Shown here: one piece after another, positions 26,101 through 28,591 of the stretch
How positions within the stretch are numbered: the first letter of the stretch is position 1
Layout: each line of letters starts with the position of its first letter
Source of the DNA: Dethiobacter sp.
GTDB taxonomy: Bacteria; Bacillota; Dethiobacteria; Dethiobacterales; Dethiobacteraceae
Length of the DNA stretch: 45,838 bases
Direction of reading: 5' to 3'
Assembly: GCA_018335875.1 (NCBI GenBank)
Contig: JAGXRN010000013.1
Location: 1 to 45,838 of the forward strand
Program-made: the position numbers and the translations under genes
Notes under the pieces: generated by a model
Told to the model about the DNA's origin: nothing
The model's database searches: none
What the model saw: only the letters and a program-made list of their open reading frames with translations

Positions 26101-28352
26101 ACGGCGATGGCGCGGATGGTATACGCACCGTTTTCCGTGAAACTGAGCGGGCCGGTATACCTGGTATCGGAGGTGGTGGGCTGGCCGCCGTTGACGGTGT
26201 AAAAAATCTCGACACCGCTGACGCTGCTGGTCAGGGTCAGCGCCTCAAGTTTTTGCACCGTACTGCCTGAGGGCACATTGACCATGGGCGGCGCCAGCAT
26301 GCCCTTGACGATAAAGCCGTAGCGCTCCGTCGTGTAGGAAGCCATTACCCGGGCATAATATTTGCCCGCCGCCGCAAACTCGTACTCCAGCGGCCCCACC
26401 GAATAATTCGTGTAACCGCCCGGCAGCTCCGCCTTGGCCGCATCATAGAGCACAATGGGCTTGTAAACATAACCGAAATTATGATTTGCCGCCGGGATGA
26501 TTCCCACGCTGTACCTGCCGGCAGCCGGAATGTCAAATTCAAACCATTCCGATTCATAAGCGGGCAGATAGCCGTCGTAGACCGTATCAAGCTCTATCTG
26601 CCGGGCATCCGTGACAACAAAACTGTAGTTAAGCTCTTCGGAATACTCCGACCCCGCTTTGATTACCGCGCGCAGCTGAGTGTTTTTTGAAATTTCCACC
26701 GGAGCCGTATACAGCGTCCCGCCGCTGACAGGATCACTGCCGTCGATGGTGTAGTAGATCTCCCCCCCCGTCAGGCTGCAGTACAGCTCGGCCGCGTAAG
26801 GCAGGGAATATTTGCCTGTTTGAGACCTGTTCGTTATTTCCGGCCTCGGCAGCCCCAGTGCATAGGTAATCTGCGCTTCATAGCCGTAGACACCGGCGGC
26901 GTTTTTGACGATCGCCCGCACCACAAGCCCATCCGTCACCGTGATTTCCGACGCAGCGGAATATTCCAGGCGTGTCGGGCTGCTGTACGGGTCGCTGCCG
27001 TCGGTTGTGTAATAGATTACATCACCCGACCCTGCTCCACTGATGGAGACCGGCGTACCCAGGGGCTGCGTGGTATAGGCCGGGAAAAACTCAGGTTGGC
27101 CCGGAGTTTCGGCAAACCAGTAGTAATACTCCGCCAACGCGCTGTATATCCCGTTATTTTCGGCATAGGCCTGTAGCCCGCCATCCCTGTCGATGGTGAC
27201 CGGTCCGTTATACTGCACGTAGACCGGTGCCTGCTCAAAATGGTGTCCGCCCGTGCCCAGGTGATAATAAATCACCGCGCCTTCATCTGCCGTCAGCGTG
27301 ACCTCGGTGGGCTCGGTCAGCTCGTCATGGATTTCTTCGCCCTGCGGCGCAGCCGGCGGATCGGCAAACATCTTGAAAATAAAGTCACCGCTGAATTCCC
27401 CGCCATGCACATTCATAATATAATCTGTATCGGGTTCCGCGGTAAAATTAATCGCCGTAACTCCATGGGGCGCCCACTGCCAGTTGCTGGTAATATAATC
27501 GCCATTTGCATAAACATAAATATTGAAAAACTGCGGCAAAAAATCAGTGGGTGAACCGTCACTGTTATAGATACCGAGAGTATAACTCTCCCCCGCATTC
27601 GTTTCTATGTACAGCTTTTTGTAATCGTACTCTGCAAAACTGACATCCAGCCCGCCCGCGCTGCCGGGTGCCGCAGACGGTTCAATCGTGCCGTCCACAA
27701 TATGGTAAAAAAGCTCAAGCACATCGCTTTGCAATCCTGTCTGGGGGTCCCTGACAATCACATAGAGGCTATCGGGGTTGGTTATGGGGTTTGTGTAGCG
27801 GTAATACCAGGACAAATTGCCGCTCCAGTAGTACGGCGCCCAGTAAATATCCATGCCCTCTTCCGCCGACAGAGCCACCTGGATATCACCGGTGTAGACA
27901 CCCGGCGCATGCGACGGTACCGCCTGTGCGGGCCTGCCGTCCGACAGCGGCGCCAGGGACGCTTCTTCGCCTTCAGGTTCCTGCAGAGCCTCTTCTTCAC
28001 CTTCAGGCTCAGCAGCAGCTTCATCTTCATCACTTTCCTGTACCGGCACCGGTTCATCGTGCTCCTGGGCTTCACCTGCTTCTTCCTGCTCCGGCGCTGT
28101 CTCCTCCTGTTCTGCCGGGTCTGCTGCGGAGTCTGCAGATTCCTCTTGCTCGGGGGTATCATCCTGCGGCGCTTCCGGCAGAACATCATTTTCGCCCGCA
28201 GCTGCAATTTGGGCATAGGTATGCCCGGGTTGATCCAAAGCTAGGGTCAGCTGCCCGATATTTGTCAGCGTCATGGCCAGCACCAGCAGCCATGACACCG
28301 CTTTCCTCATCATCCTCTTCACAACCCTGCTCTTTATCCCCGCAGTTTTCAC
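2184..28352 (-). CDS. Giant 8,722-residue secreted modular protein with C-terminal dockerin
   Basis: One unbroken 26.2-kb frame. The start is GTG, preceded by GGGGGTG (28358-28364) with five to six bases of spacing. Residues 1-38 are a signal peptide and about 48-138 an acidic E/P-rich linker. About 140-800 carry chitobiase C-terminal-like segments (IYYTTDGSDP) and a pre-peptidase-like segment. FN3 units follow (882-1168), then ten Ig-like repeats (1172-2048), alternating FN3 and Ig-like units to about 3545, and two colinear PKD/CARDB cassettes (3655-5490 and 5495-7160). A helical block occupies 7174-7901, a pre-peptidase C-terminal-like segment about 8047-8151, an Ig-like domain 8404-8495, two carboxypeptidase-regulatory-like domains to 8652, and a type I dockerin 8653-8720 (GDVNDDDEVDVAD, ADVNGDGVVNVGD). 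I recognise no catalytic motif, LPXTG, SLH or CWB2 anchor. Likely role (inference): a very long adhesive or matrix fibre attached by its dockerin. Divergent from a membrane LuxR regulator. Confidence 0.95.
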   Translation of the reverse strand: MKTAGIKSRVVKRMMRKAVSWLLVLAMTLTNIGQLTLALDQPGHTYAQIAAAGENDVLPEAPQDDTPEQEESADSAADPAEQEETAPEQEEAGEAQEHDEPVPVQESDEDEAAAEPEGEEEALQEPEGEEASLAPLSDGRPAQAVPSHAPGVYTGDIQVALSAEEGMDIYWAPYYWSGNLSWYYRYTNPITNPDSLYVIVRDPQTGLQSDVLELFYHIVDGTIEPSAAPGSAGGLDVSFAEYDYKKLYIETNAGESYTLGIYNSDGSPTDFLPQFFNIYVYANGDYITSNWQWAPHGVTAINFTAEPDTDYIMNVHGGEFSGDFIFKMFADPPAAPQGEEIHDELTEPTEVTLTADEGAVIYYHLGTGGHHFEQAPVYVQYNGPVTIDRDGGLQAYAENNGIYSALAEYYYWFAETPGQPEFFPAYTTQPLGTPVSISGAGSGDVIYYTTDGSDPYSSPTRLEYSAASEITVTDGLVVRAIVKNAAGVYGYEAQITYALGLPRPEITNRSQTGKYSLPYAAELYCSLTGGEIYYTIDGSDPVSGGTLYTAPVEISKNTQLRAVIKAGSEYSEELNYSFVVTDARQIELDTVYDGYLPAYESEWFEFDIPAAGRYSVGIIPAANHNFGYVYKPIVLYDAAKAELPGGYTNYSVGPLEYEFAAAGKYYARVMASYTTERYGFIVKGMLAPPMVNVPSGSTVQKLEALTLTSSVSGVEIFYTVNGGQPTTSDTRYTGPLSFTENGAYTIRAIAVTGLGTGSETISDVGVYAYTVDSAVLDTITSIQYTSPPYYNYTFNTTDTYYYTSFQIRAIASSTTGIAKVRYYITPQGREEHYLGEADANQYVNWYAADTPYNSDAVLRAVPYDAAGNTGDYTITIKIAMAPPSVPQGLTLTPGEGQIILNWEASSGADNITYDLYRGTAAEELALYQSYIWGTTFTDTVMGDTVYYYALKARSGYGYTSGFSDVVSGGAAADEIPPEIAFSAYYIGDGDIVNSDRYMQVAASDNAGIKSIKIEASPAGENQWQTVTEQSYTYTTSTYLGFYIPDTFADGTYDLRATVTDHFDNTGTAEISITLDNTPPGAPVLAAESMPGRIRLAYDKPADDVAVYEIYKAAVGSNFTANVHARVFDAEQLEYLDANYDAIGSEFKYKVVAVDIAGNKSDASNEAAAVVGDYNPSLSIVPDAARPGEALTLTAAGFRPNEYVDFYVDNELVKYAYSYAEGTAQTTYTIPADLTGLHTFKAEGRISGARAIRSYTVAGYSPQLSVSNNTPTAGELINITAEGFQKTGSSSYESVRLLINGVQVTTLYSSSGSYSYNNYRIPYSANGIFNIRAEGATSGYTAQINLAVTPLSPALAITPEGLGGGQAVTIAADGFAPSEYINVYLGEGTSAIRSGYADTDGNRSFSYTLPAGAAGSLVFTAKGSTSGLESIATYIVVNAGLSVAGPASAVVGTSISFTVSGFTQSEYYYIRVNGSQKTTKYAYAGSPLTYDYTPLYADAGNMSVEFVGATSGNRVAAFCEVSLPDTINPVLTAIAPNGFVGGQKVTLAASGFLPGESVWFYVNNSYVTSRTAGSDGVCEPYDYTMSTDGPFVFAVTGAATGLTASADSGVPLVLDYAGGSYLPGQTVQVTIAGLAASESIKPYFDGRLVAGTYTADSEGVHVFTMPIPYSTAPGSHELLFTSQQSGSGTVSVTVTAPSAAVAVSPASAAPLAELTIGFSGFAPNETVHLQVGGLAAAAPNADDTGAGVYVYAIPANAAEGSYAVTATGGSSRFTASGTYTVTASAAQVDVVPSPGMPGGTVTVSVGGFAPGEKIAVFMSGVKISPAELAADSLGEASFDYLLPAGISAGEKQVTANGLASGRTAATVYTVGAHSPEISITPQNPKAGQTVTITIAGFMPLDAGIRFYLDDKDITATVSGTTTTDSSGALSVTYTLSSYLAEGDHIFKATGSSGAVYTQVAVPVEAAAVILRALNDNGFSEGKEGTVVTVSGQNFTPLATATLYFDAAVIAAGFTVGADGGFALTYTIPQGLADGEYIFKIATDDHEAATSFFIDYEAPMAPAVAAAVTKRAIVVSWTASPSTDVAGYRVYRKAGGDYELIAETAKMTLGLTQNIKVHVQPGVEYTYGVSAFDRLGNKSAASEVVASLAPDDSAPVISSFSPAEGSYLAQSKNIQLYAYDDQYVDRLLLEYSTDGGESFSTLFDGAPTYYYSSADRHYYSSTFAWNTLQYTDGAYLLRLTAFDLAGRQVSAQRNYIVDNTPPPAPDNVTATGSAGMVTVAWDPVLSDAVITYKVFMGESADNLVHLATVHSAVTAKVELGTTGERFFAVSAVDRAGNEGPPSAPGAAAAVIDEQDPVMTAIYPANGWRSSSNSVYVSLSGQDNYRIKHFILEYKLESAETFTQAAVIAAPAYTAIGAVQTASYVWNTTGLDGKYNVRAKAVDYSDNKSDYLAVTLTFDKTPPAKPGNAAAMAVSGGIKITWDAVADSDLQSYRLYRKGPGESQFTYLAQVAKTVTAYNDYNIVLGETYSYGIAARDDLGNESAMELTNPVQSVGYSPLMSVTPSAAVGAGDNLTITGEGFKPYEWVALYIDDNTSVLLNLYANLNGSVSAVWRYVTNTTPGEHSLKLVGAVSAVPAVASFETAAVSLAAPQNITAQAQGVLSVSLGYEAVAGAYGYNIYRTAQGESEAVLAAGNVRVLSYTDNTVQPHISYLYTVCAVDAYGNAGAMSAATAAVTPEQDTADPVIAAFTSQRNAAVLNLSVLVSDNISVRDVSFKYKAVSGSGYSDLAVITVNSGRNKNAVAGYAWDTSVLESGDYEILAVAADTSGNTAQRLLTVNIRSGLPGAPPSIAATAGALRITVGWAGVDDGEFREYRLYRSVDDGATWQQVRITTLRTFTDYNVDAGQSYRYAVSVYDSYGAESVKTVSTGVIALADTDPPDILGLSPATGSRISKVTNISVLAQDNVGVTNIKLELVQTGGNLLIGQNTSGTVAFDTAAQSDGEIEILVTAFDGSGNQAQATARYTIDNTPPPVPTVTAAAGELRVQLAITPGGSSTDLANYNIYRSASPASGFTLLGTATQNQNQYVDTQASVLDDNYYYVTAVDTLGNESVPSAVVTCRAGGDKTAPVITTFEPDTQTPLRGIVALSAAATDNVAVSSIEFAARSLAADGVTPSGDWQVMAVLDGPSAGYHWDTVAATAGVQDTPDGYYELRVKAVDEASNKATVSGVYVIANDPPAPPAGLRVFAAQWQLIVSWEPVNRADFSHYSVYRRQSAAEEWTKIVERTTSAMYVDRGLNPQDSYYYAVSIVNDLGRESAMNAEYSGTGNAYNALHQAVSPIIRSMKPDRFYFGGVLELEALIEESVNVTGAGYQYVYIGQEESGDIPQDAVWQPIGDAVVTKKLVNLTNLPGLEEELFAATLTWDTAALPEGLYGIRVKVDNESPHSAYQTRKFMLDKTAPGAPGPVTVSNPKSSGSLNVIMPVLGPNMSHYTIYTSTSDTAAFAQYEKLLETKAAIYSHSGLQNGTGYYYYVTVTDEAGNESLPAARAAGIPTAESDLSLAGLTALPDAPVLGREAVISAVLANVGFAAAAGRVTFSYNTGDGWVEIGDVFVNVPLSGAAATFKWTPQAGTHVDIRAEVATTDATVDLGTGVKSTTMNFVLNGPPEAVMVVPSEVNSGEIISFKSTGSHDDGSITEYKWEFGDGKSLSGATASYAYALPGTYTVSLTVTDNLGAKTKAAQSITVLDTRPDLYIEDIIWSPSDPSENDVVTIRAIIGNKGKGESNLSFLTGFYIDNQYMGYTAVNTNIAVGETAEAVFTWVATAGEHVVKVVANDILDNLKEADKTNNSKTVALSSTQTTFADVRVNSITWVPQGNVYSSQEPFEYRAEIENIGDRAAQAFSVALYIDGEYTAKRVINNLLPGQTATVSFNTVPTAGSHTITVVADDPLPVLIELDTGNNTLTIETDEFTVQFPTIEIGEITWEPAETMFADGTSLSFETQITNTSPIPITQKFNVNVTVDGIVVRTVAIDGLKAGESKKVTARWTAKEATDGSRSKVTVTVDPQGKVLAEAALKRSVTLPVLSIVYPNLNITTVNWSPLTAGYNNPVTFVVSIGNESLASIFKRFTVGLYVREAGSSAAFTQAAGYTVEGLRGYSTAFVPLTWTPKKAGQFEFKIETDIYNEVRQQPVTAENDKLRAWSGEITVNDRLVMNAYPSEDDANDDFLAVLYSSSDISIPISAKFYNSANPGGLVGVDEGISANYILQRGSEVVSEGALSYSHAAQKFTRDIPLAMLDSGSYVLTIEGTDGVAALTSTVNIRVIQDVIASVYTNKKTYNLGESVKISGTMLFRDGTPMANELVVLDLMLLPMLPEPRFGRDERGNQIIMMYQGQHIRFVRTDAAGNFSYEYYPRAGEAGQWMINAFALQRQLGTAATNDFVVWGMTAEPGNLALTAGKNSSFARTIVLKNAAFAGDSSLTGISAVLTPVGDVGNVTATLDTAALAGTLAPGAQSSVTVNFHAPIDAPDTVTYRVIFSSAQGATTTSLLTLYLRPATPIPVTDPKGVKVALNPETTMTRTVKVTNKGLGMLSGLYLEQPAKTPWVTAKNLSAVNLAPNQSATFDIVFAPQQTTKLGQYQDSVVVTNGQYKAVVTVAAEISSANIGDVAFVVMDDTGSRVPNAEVILVSTESYVHSVGGVEQTYYQTFSARGDAFGVVTFSDKQLGTYNYTVNATGRKRLTGQCDIMPGSEPSVVDVTMESLPVQIEWTVVPTTIEDAYDIKLELVFGANVPKPSFGFVPPWVNIPKQVESAMVVEATVINTGLIALTDVTAQVRRASAGDTGISIMGGGYIGEIPAHGSVRIQLLVQPGYYNLLYGNPAPNFIEFKANYVSFDSDTGLPTDPAGNITGRLPLYNPSQATVSVTVVPPSGGAPREEKFSLPEGQLQELDYLLPPPANKEDDSGAGGSVYEIVKLTLNQTATLERQAFDATLRISNGYPVHALQNLTVNVMVTEEDGTDVTGKTFVIPMGVEGMSSLDGSGSLSAGRSMTGQWQIIPGAGLGGEDPNGKTYLAKAVISYIVNGKPVETQTEAVTIVIVPQPKITLDYYVPHKIQSGVPFKLGVTAENSGFGYARNLVIDSGKLEITTNQAGLLTEFEIVGGSFGTSADGGFRLNLGDIGPQSSVSGYWLVRWKMYEASAGEKPYEGEFREFSATLTHRDYKGVQLNPLIIGVNTEITGKDGLLGEGDDALTLVNEGYTGFPNYLINLASGLRTQIYVPLNTTVVEPLNEGSTLTLQVPAPPFTLGESSVRYQVIMLPDQSPERSMAAVRRSRSIDGASVTLSINNYWRDYGYIYIVDEIPKNDAADGFVESFYTIEYGSGVTVNVIEYGRTLYVEGAQGAEAQTVYYDIGINPNEGDMISVRAQIENKGKDTAGGTVVFVAVKGNREELIGTQQFSDLVPYEARYIYDLFPTTAADAWNEGDGGTWLLRAYLQEDPGIAKETVMIINKAPVAMSYDIADAYAGQPVHFDGSRSYDPDGYIQTYIWDFGDGESGSGMTTSHTYLTGGSREAILYITDNNLQTSQIKIMVTVEDTRADLRVTDISFDKTPAEGETVRVTATILNLANSSNNSEAVTTPFLVGYYENYKYKGYLPVNETIPMGGTTTVSFDWTVPHGSHMITVIANDMGRMVEERDHDNNRLDKFVQIGQSYFADLVAESFSVGLPAGKVGYLESIPLSVSVKNDGQADAGRFRVAFYDGDTMIDAKTVEGLAAGGAAVVDGIFRPLRGGVHHFKVMVDGPTSYVVELNELNNVLTHKADIAVEYPDLVVTGLAVTPSSGMVAAGQPMVVNATVSNLGASLSGVPIDVNFYADRKYIGTATINGIGKGQSAFATVVWPNPVAGVELIRAVINEGRTIAEVNHGNNQAIHRFTTAIDVSLPGLTVVSVSSASENETPGYLDMITTNITVRNDGTAVVNKPFRVAAFVNGTQKGSFNVPSGLAPGQQISGTVQWTADLLPTGVPYNVTVYADYEQQVRIADRAAATRSERFAVQGAMVLHADELAVTAVGGGAQLGLGLTSTNSTWAPLWEADVSYTVYAGSHETAPEGASLYSGTLTYNDIKGKYFANLNLADATPAGDYTVIFTAASDDNTAFKAVPLKVSDSFNVTVQPAKIFFTAGESIVINGSVSGTAAAGVPVLVTIIGEELWRGTALCDAAGSFSYTFDLPADFGGSYSVTASATIDSLLIRSAPKVFTVEGVYAAVAPEYTLTAGSSAQHKGSIANVGTMMLDNISVSGELLDAAAGLSAALSYDAAELAALTPNGNVLLELAVATTYQTPGGEYRFRITATWDGGSREQIVKIKVIAAYPQYDMTVLTALESDESGIGRDAIYAAVRPGEENTQVVRIMNKGTAPLTGLTVTRPAKLPWVNITITGPEEILPLRSGLSIRDAGAKNIISLYIAPSSHVIAGEYADVLIINSNAGQLVIPVVINVGAENVATVIFEAVNKRNAPIADGTITLTGPLQAAGSQEVPAAVYSRETDAAGQVRLENIPAGIYAMDVSAAGYRSTSLTVDIPAVINLSPQRVTLQEMPFTVDFNAEAVMAGERTALQAGNYDIALYNMQNNQLIDAPNLVTNFPGDEAEFYYNSMRVQNGIALTNPSSAVDIYGVTISISEEDQSLPPGTFFLRSAAGNGAVRELGTVRAGEVVDIIWGAATGSFFYQAELGEVNQATGEFSVSFPAGVGEKEIAAWLYENDLLGEGRLSKIFFDAAAGSGVFKTTVRDSDNELVHPQSHVPRFTDGAPEFDAVITISGAYTEGTETVAVVTEVPVRVRYLTAKYFMSDAVEGATDMTVKYSGAFAGNNTRQEKSFSAGFISRFTDNKNIPDKLGPALSDFGFNQDVAVEKQATKMNFRLKNPSMTDFMRNINIRVVVSDTRPNQDGTIPDEAWVITGVVGLQALVKKGSAANIEFDADSGLLTVRELTPGEELDVEFAMIVPEGLNDYYNDLKDLFADYAELFGDLDLSVAEIFSWIEYNFDTASTALNQADPFGSQQNVIDNHSGITSISSQKVTASPKVYISYELNPVAEATDQYIIRITATNIGAGPAYGIRVSPPQIPSQSGVARVLGGWSKQAGSMTGTSLLLGDLEPNETTHGDFTIYAPGISDWTKLPGLAVKTQQQGSIVVAPLTLQRYDRQSFFAILDQIGAELDQMGTNLEFAVGKLINDLSNSIVDVYNYQLHVIVAESITYGIDTIATMASMVGIAKNWYQRIGSMTQYLEKRNQVAAEKNKLNKEQLQKIANMTDAQFEAVMADSKNLAANIDKVKVSVAQTAAATANYNKARQLAKADVNATLKEITAARTELAMEGIGTDKVPSLDSYEQKLESAVRNNLNAENYAKMSMDTSDPANKQNYLKMAETYRQQADNDIRAANNHLNDARYEIQAATTSKNSAVVSSIARNLEGNGNKALRESTNISASSLTAAKANNELVQSFIKYDTSLQGVNANRVLQELGVSLTFDYLVGIDSGSLKDLYESYQKNGLWSTDTFLALGNAIDANSLKISSFAKSVMSLGDTLQIKEVASYAPLWVKEIGMLTHNANNPAIYNDNSAMTGLLSEIIRRDFVGGYTKAQFLANFESEIAGISGKDERIRFLVNTATSTINFPVVDAGIYYDALGAMTAAGSGGRPIHDAALQASVRRSDAGQILLEAWEKLDQTKALLQQYREAGQSDTAYYPAEVLLDYLRGLNQQLEYSYANRNSSGKLVMLPDTRMGRYRDIWIYRGEGENLVPEVLKIGEMYSALGRVDSLLAAGYQNVANRWNLNTVKAYAAGNAVIGTALAFGSGGLMASMGSGSGLIGMLANTLTADWQKALNSADTSTAKQISYAMADLYVSTGLAVVNEYQVANSVNSVFTAVDTFRKIDPPIPVAVLGIDATDVYMQDGQEVAVGTAVLTVRNDHTGAVSIAPRVYVVDSNGVIYNAISTSGSAQPGESIQLQSQFVVPRTTLRDPAGFNLFVSFELAEPGTMSIAGLHGPYIKHFYAGTAVQIQAMRQEYDYAQPLGGFLGGEGNPDTATVKVNAGAATAELRIFLAALEGSALEMIVTDSAGGVLHSRLLDGSVANSIAGSEARSVSNDHDLLIIRNPAGEYTITVTTGGGEEYYSLQVAKLPDLGVVPDVTMPQGAFAELDEAQTRQQASLEIHVFETAGRSGIDSVAITLESLVDSAGDEVFGATMDVVDLSGNNITDSSVNAADGKLFTARVNLPLALPQGTYTATVKTTVTAAGLNANLDALVAAAGLAPGGMWVYDGQENGKDVYSYTTQAVIVSHLQPVTPPVDVVYNLLPGGVLAVSGKLIDTDTFAVLFVDDVAVGMMEADETTGEFSGSIELPGREIPYSIHMKAATVLARYSAAVFPETITIEPLGDIFPPTIEIIFPANGVVLEGMSQIIFRVSDVMGEVDEGSISVLLDGQSVQAVKDSQGRWVYNITGGLADGGHILLITAADTSGNETQEQISFTTMGQQELEFTVTHGGDPMAGATITILSTVKTTDAQGQAGFSLSPGVYGYIVEKEGYLTVRGSVSLGYDSAAVEVVLLAAEKVIFTVTDNEGLPLPEATITIIQGEHAQVLTTDAKGQAVVYLLPGDYSYTVSGDTYRTVTGDAAVTGVEADDAVTVVLRGGRPGDVNDDDEVDVADVVLLLRHIVGLYELAAGQLQLADVNGDGVVNVGDAVLILRYIVELIDKFPSP
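2187..3140 (-). other. C-terminal module of the giant protein: Ig-like, two regulatory-like domains, dockerin
   Basis: Residues 8404-8495 form an Ig-like unit (PPTIEIIFPANG...DTSGNETQ). The next two units of about 75-80 residues have the FTVT...A.ITI...TTDA.GQA...L.PG.Y.Y.V pattern of carboxypeptidase-regulatory-like domains, the same type that fills the protein at the right edge of the window. The terminal dockerin has two complete calcium loops. Residues at loop positions 10-11 are VA and VG, against AG and TE in the protease dockerin, so cohesin specificity may differ. Domain names come from pattern recognition, not from a profile search. Confidence 0.75.
4650..6832 (-). other. Unique all-helical block of about 730 residues inside the giant protein
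   Basis: Residues about 7174-7901 break the otherwise all-beta pattern. They are rich in A, E, K, Q, N and poor in the G/T/P/V turns of the flanking Ig-like domains. Parts look like coiled coil (LEKRNQVAAEKNKLNKEQLQ). A glycine-rich hydrophobic segment lies at about 7806-7842 (AVIGTALAFGSGGLMASMG), resembling a glycine-zipper membrane-active helix pair. No family recognised. It starts where the second PKD/CARDB cassette ends, in place of the tail that follows the first cassette. Confidence 0.7.
6900..11870 (-). repeat. Second copy of the PKD-CARDB cassette in the giant protein
   Basis: Residues 5495 to about 7160. Order: PKD (YIWDFGDGESGSG), four CARDB-type units (starting near 5586, 5698, 5809 and 5923), MVLHADELAV segment (6042), Ig-like VQPAKIFFTAGE (6150), EYTLTAG unit (6250), PGEENTQVVRIMNKG...RPAKLPWVN unit (6370), carboxypeptidase-regulatory-like unit (6473), PFTVDFNAEAV segment (6574), then a TNIGAGPAYGIRV unit near 7080. 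Each element has a counterpart in the first copy at an offset of about 1,810-1,841 residues, rising to about 1,970 in the last unit. Confidence 0.8.
11875..17390 (-). repeat. First copy of the PKD-CARDB cassette in the giant protein
   Basis: Residues 3655 to about 5490. Order: PKD (YKWEFGDGKSLSG), four CARDB-type units (3745-4201), LVMNAYPSEDD segment (4205), Ig-like VYTNKKTYNLGES (4316), NLALTAGKNSS unit (4440), NPETTMTRTVKVTNKG...QPAKTPWVT unit (4555), carboxypeptidase-regulatory-like unit (4650), PVQIEWTVVPT segment (4750), ENSGFGYARNLVI unit (5112). A tail of about 250 residues (5240-5490) has no counterpart in the second copy. Confidence 0.8.
17706..22200 (-). repeat. Alternating FN3 and Ig-like array of the giant protein
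   Basis: Residues about 2050-3550. FN3 units (..PPAPP.V.A....V.W......YRLYR...Y.Y.V.A.D..GNES) alternate with Ig-like units (D..PVI....P..G......DN..I...LEY....W.T...DG.Y...A.D..GN....). Two-domain units are about 190-200 residues long. One extra GFxPxExVxxY Ig-like unit sits at about 2555. A CARDB-like unit (3550-3655) leads into the first PKD. Confidence 0.75.
22205..24838 (-). repeat. Ten tandem Ig-like repeats (about 88 residues each) of the giant protein
   Basis: Repeat starts fall near 24838, 24570, 24308, 24038, 23775, 23525, 23265, 23003, 22737 and 22460, a period of about 264 bases. Each starts with a hydrophobic strand and P..., followed by the core (A/S)GFxPxExVxxYxxG, an aromatic strand and a closing F.A.G...G. 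They look like TIG/Ig-like filament domains. The regular spacing suggests tandem duplication followed by divergence. Confidence 0.75.
26140..27930 (-). other. Chitobiase C-terminal-like segments near the giant protein's N-terminus
   Basis: Motifs such as GDVIYYTTDGSDPYSS (about residue 445), GGEIYYTIDGSDPVSGG (about 525) and VEIFYTVNGGQPTTSDTRY (about 710) match the chitobiase/beta-hexosaminidase C-terminal (CHB_HEX_C_1) pattern. More diverged units occur at about 150-215 and 351. A pre-peptidase C-terminal-like segment lies at 581-675. These are non-catalytic domains that often lie N-terminal to FN3 arrays. Confidence 0.65.
27940..28210 (-). other. Acidic, repetitive linker after the signal peptide of the giant protein
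   Basis: Residues about 48-138 are dominated by E, D, P, A and Q, including the near-duplicate PEGEEEALQ / PEGEEASL. The underlying DNA is correspondingly repetitive (27961-28010). It is probably a disordered, highly charged spacer, and a likely site of strain variation by slippage. Confidence 0.75.
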
Positions 28353-28407
28353 AAAAACACCCCCGAAAATTTTTGTGACTTATCTAAAAACCTACTTTCC
28401 CATTTTT

Positions 28408-28437
28408 ATTTTAAAAGACAATTCCAGACCACGTCTA
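28408..28437 (-). promoter_or_regulatory. Candidate promoter of the giant gene, overlapped by the dyad
   Basis: On the minus strand, TAGACG (28432-28437) and TAAAAT (28408-28413) are 18 bases apart. The predicted start near 28401 gives a leader of about 48 bases. The -35 hexamer is poor (four matches to TTGACA), as expected for an activator-dependent promoter, and it overlaps the dyad at 28436-28456. The same arrangement, with 17 bases, recurs at 30030-30058. Confidence 0.45.
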
Positions 28438-28456
28438 TCACCCTTAGGGGGTGATA
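28432..28456. promoter_or_regulatory. Operator-like dyad, copy 1 (giant gene / regulator divergent region)
   Basis: TATCACCC (28436-28443) and GGGTGATA (28449-28456) form an 8-bp inverted repeat around five bases. The flanked sequence CGTCTATCACCCTTA (28432-28446) recurs exactly, on the opposite strand, at 30021-30035. It lies 79 bases from the giant gene's start codon. The size and symmetry fit a LuxR-type HTH dimer. Binding by the adjacent regulator is inferred. Confidence 0.55.
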
Positions 28457-28462
28457 TCCCGG

Positions 28463-28494
28463 CAAAACAAAAGAAGCTGAGATAATTCAGCTTC
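28463..28494 (-). terminator. Minus-strand terminator-like hairpin in the divergent region
   Basis: GAAGCTGA (28473-28480) pairs with TCAGCTTC (28487-28494) around GATAAT. On the minus strand the stem is followed by TTTTGTTTTG, so it should stop transcription arriving from the regulator side before it reaches the giant gene's promoter. There is no T-tract on the plus side. Confidence 0.55.
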
Positions 28495-28541
28495 CTGACA
28501 GCAGCTATGCATAATTTTCTACCCTTTTTTACTGAAAAAAA

Positions 28542-28550
28542 TGATATAAT
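28542..28550 (+). promoter_or_regulatory. Extended -10 promoter element of the LuxR-type regulator gene
   Basis: TG-A-TATAAT is a perfect extended -10 element, and no good -35 is seen. A start near 28557 would leave a leader of about 35 bases. A second TATAAT (28573-28578) is too close to the ribosome binding site GGGGGAGAG (28581-28589) to be the main promoter. Confidence 0.5.
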
Positions 28551-28591
28551 TATACCGAATGTAGTAAATCTGTATAATTTGGGGGAGAGTT

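Noticed and set aside
27961..28010. CRISPR-like or minisatellite array
   Set aside because: It consists of two imperfect copies of a coding repeat (PEGEE) in the acidic linker. There are no spacers, and no CRISPR array was found in the window.
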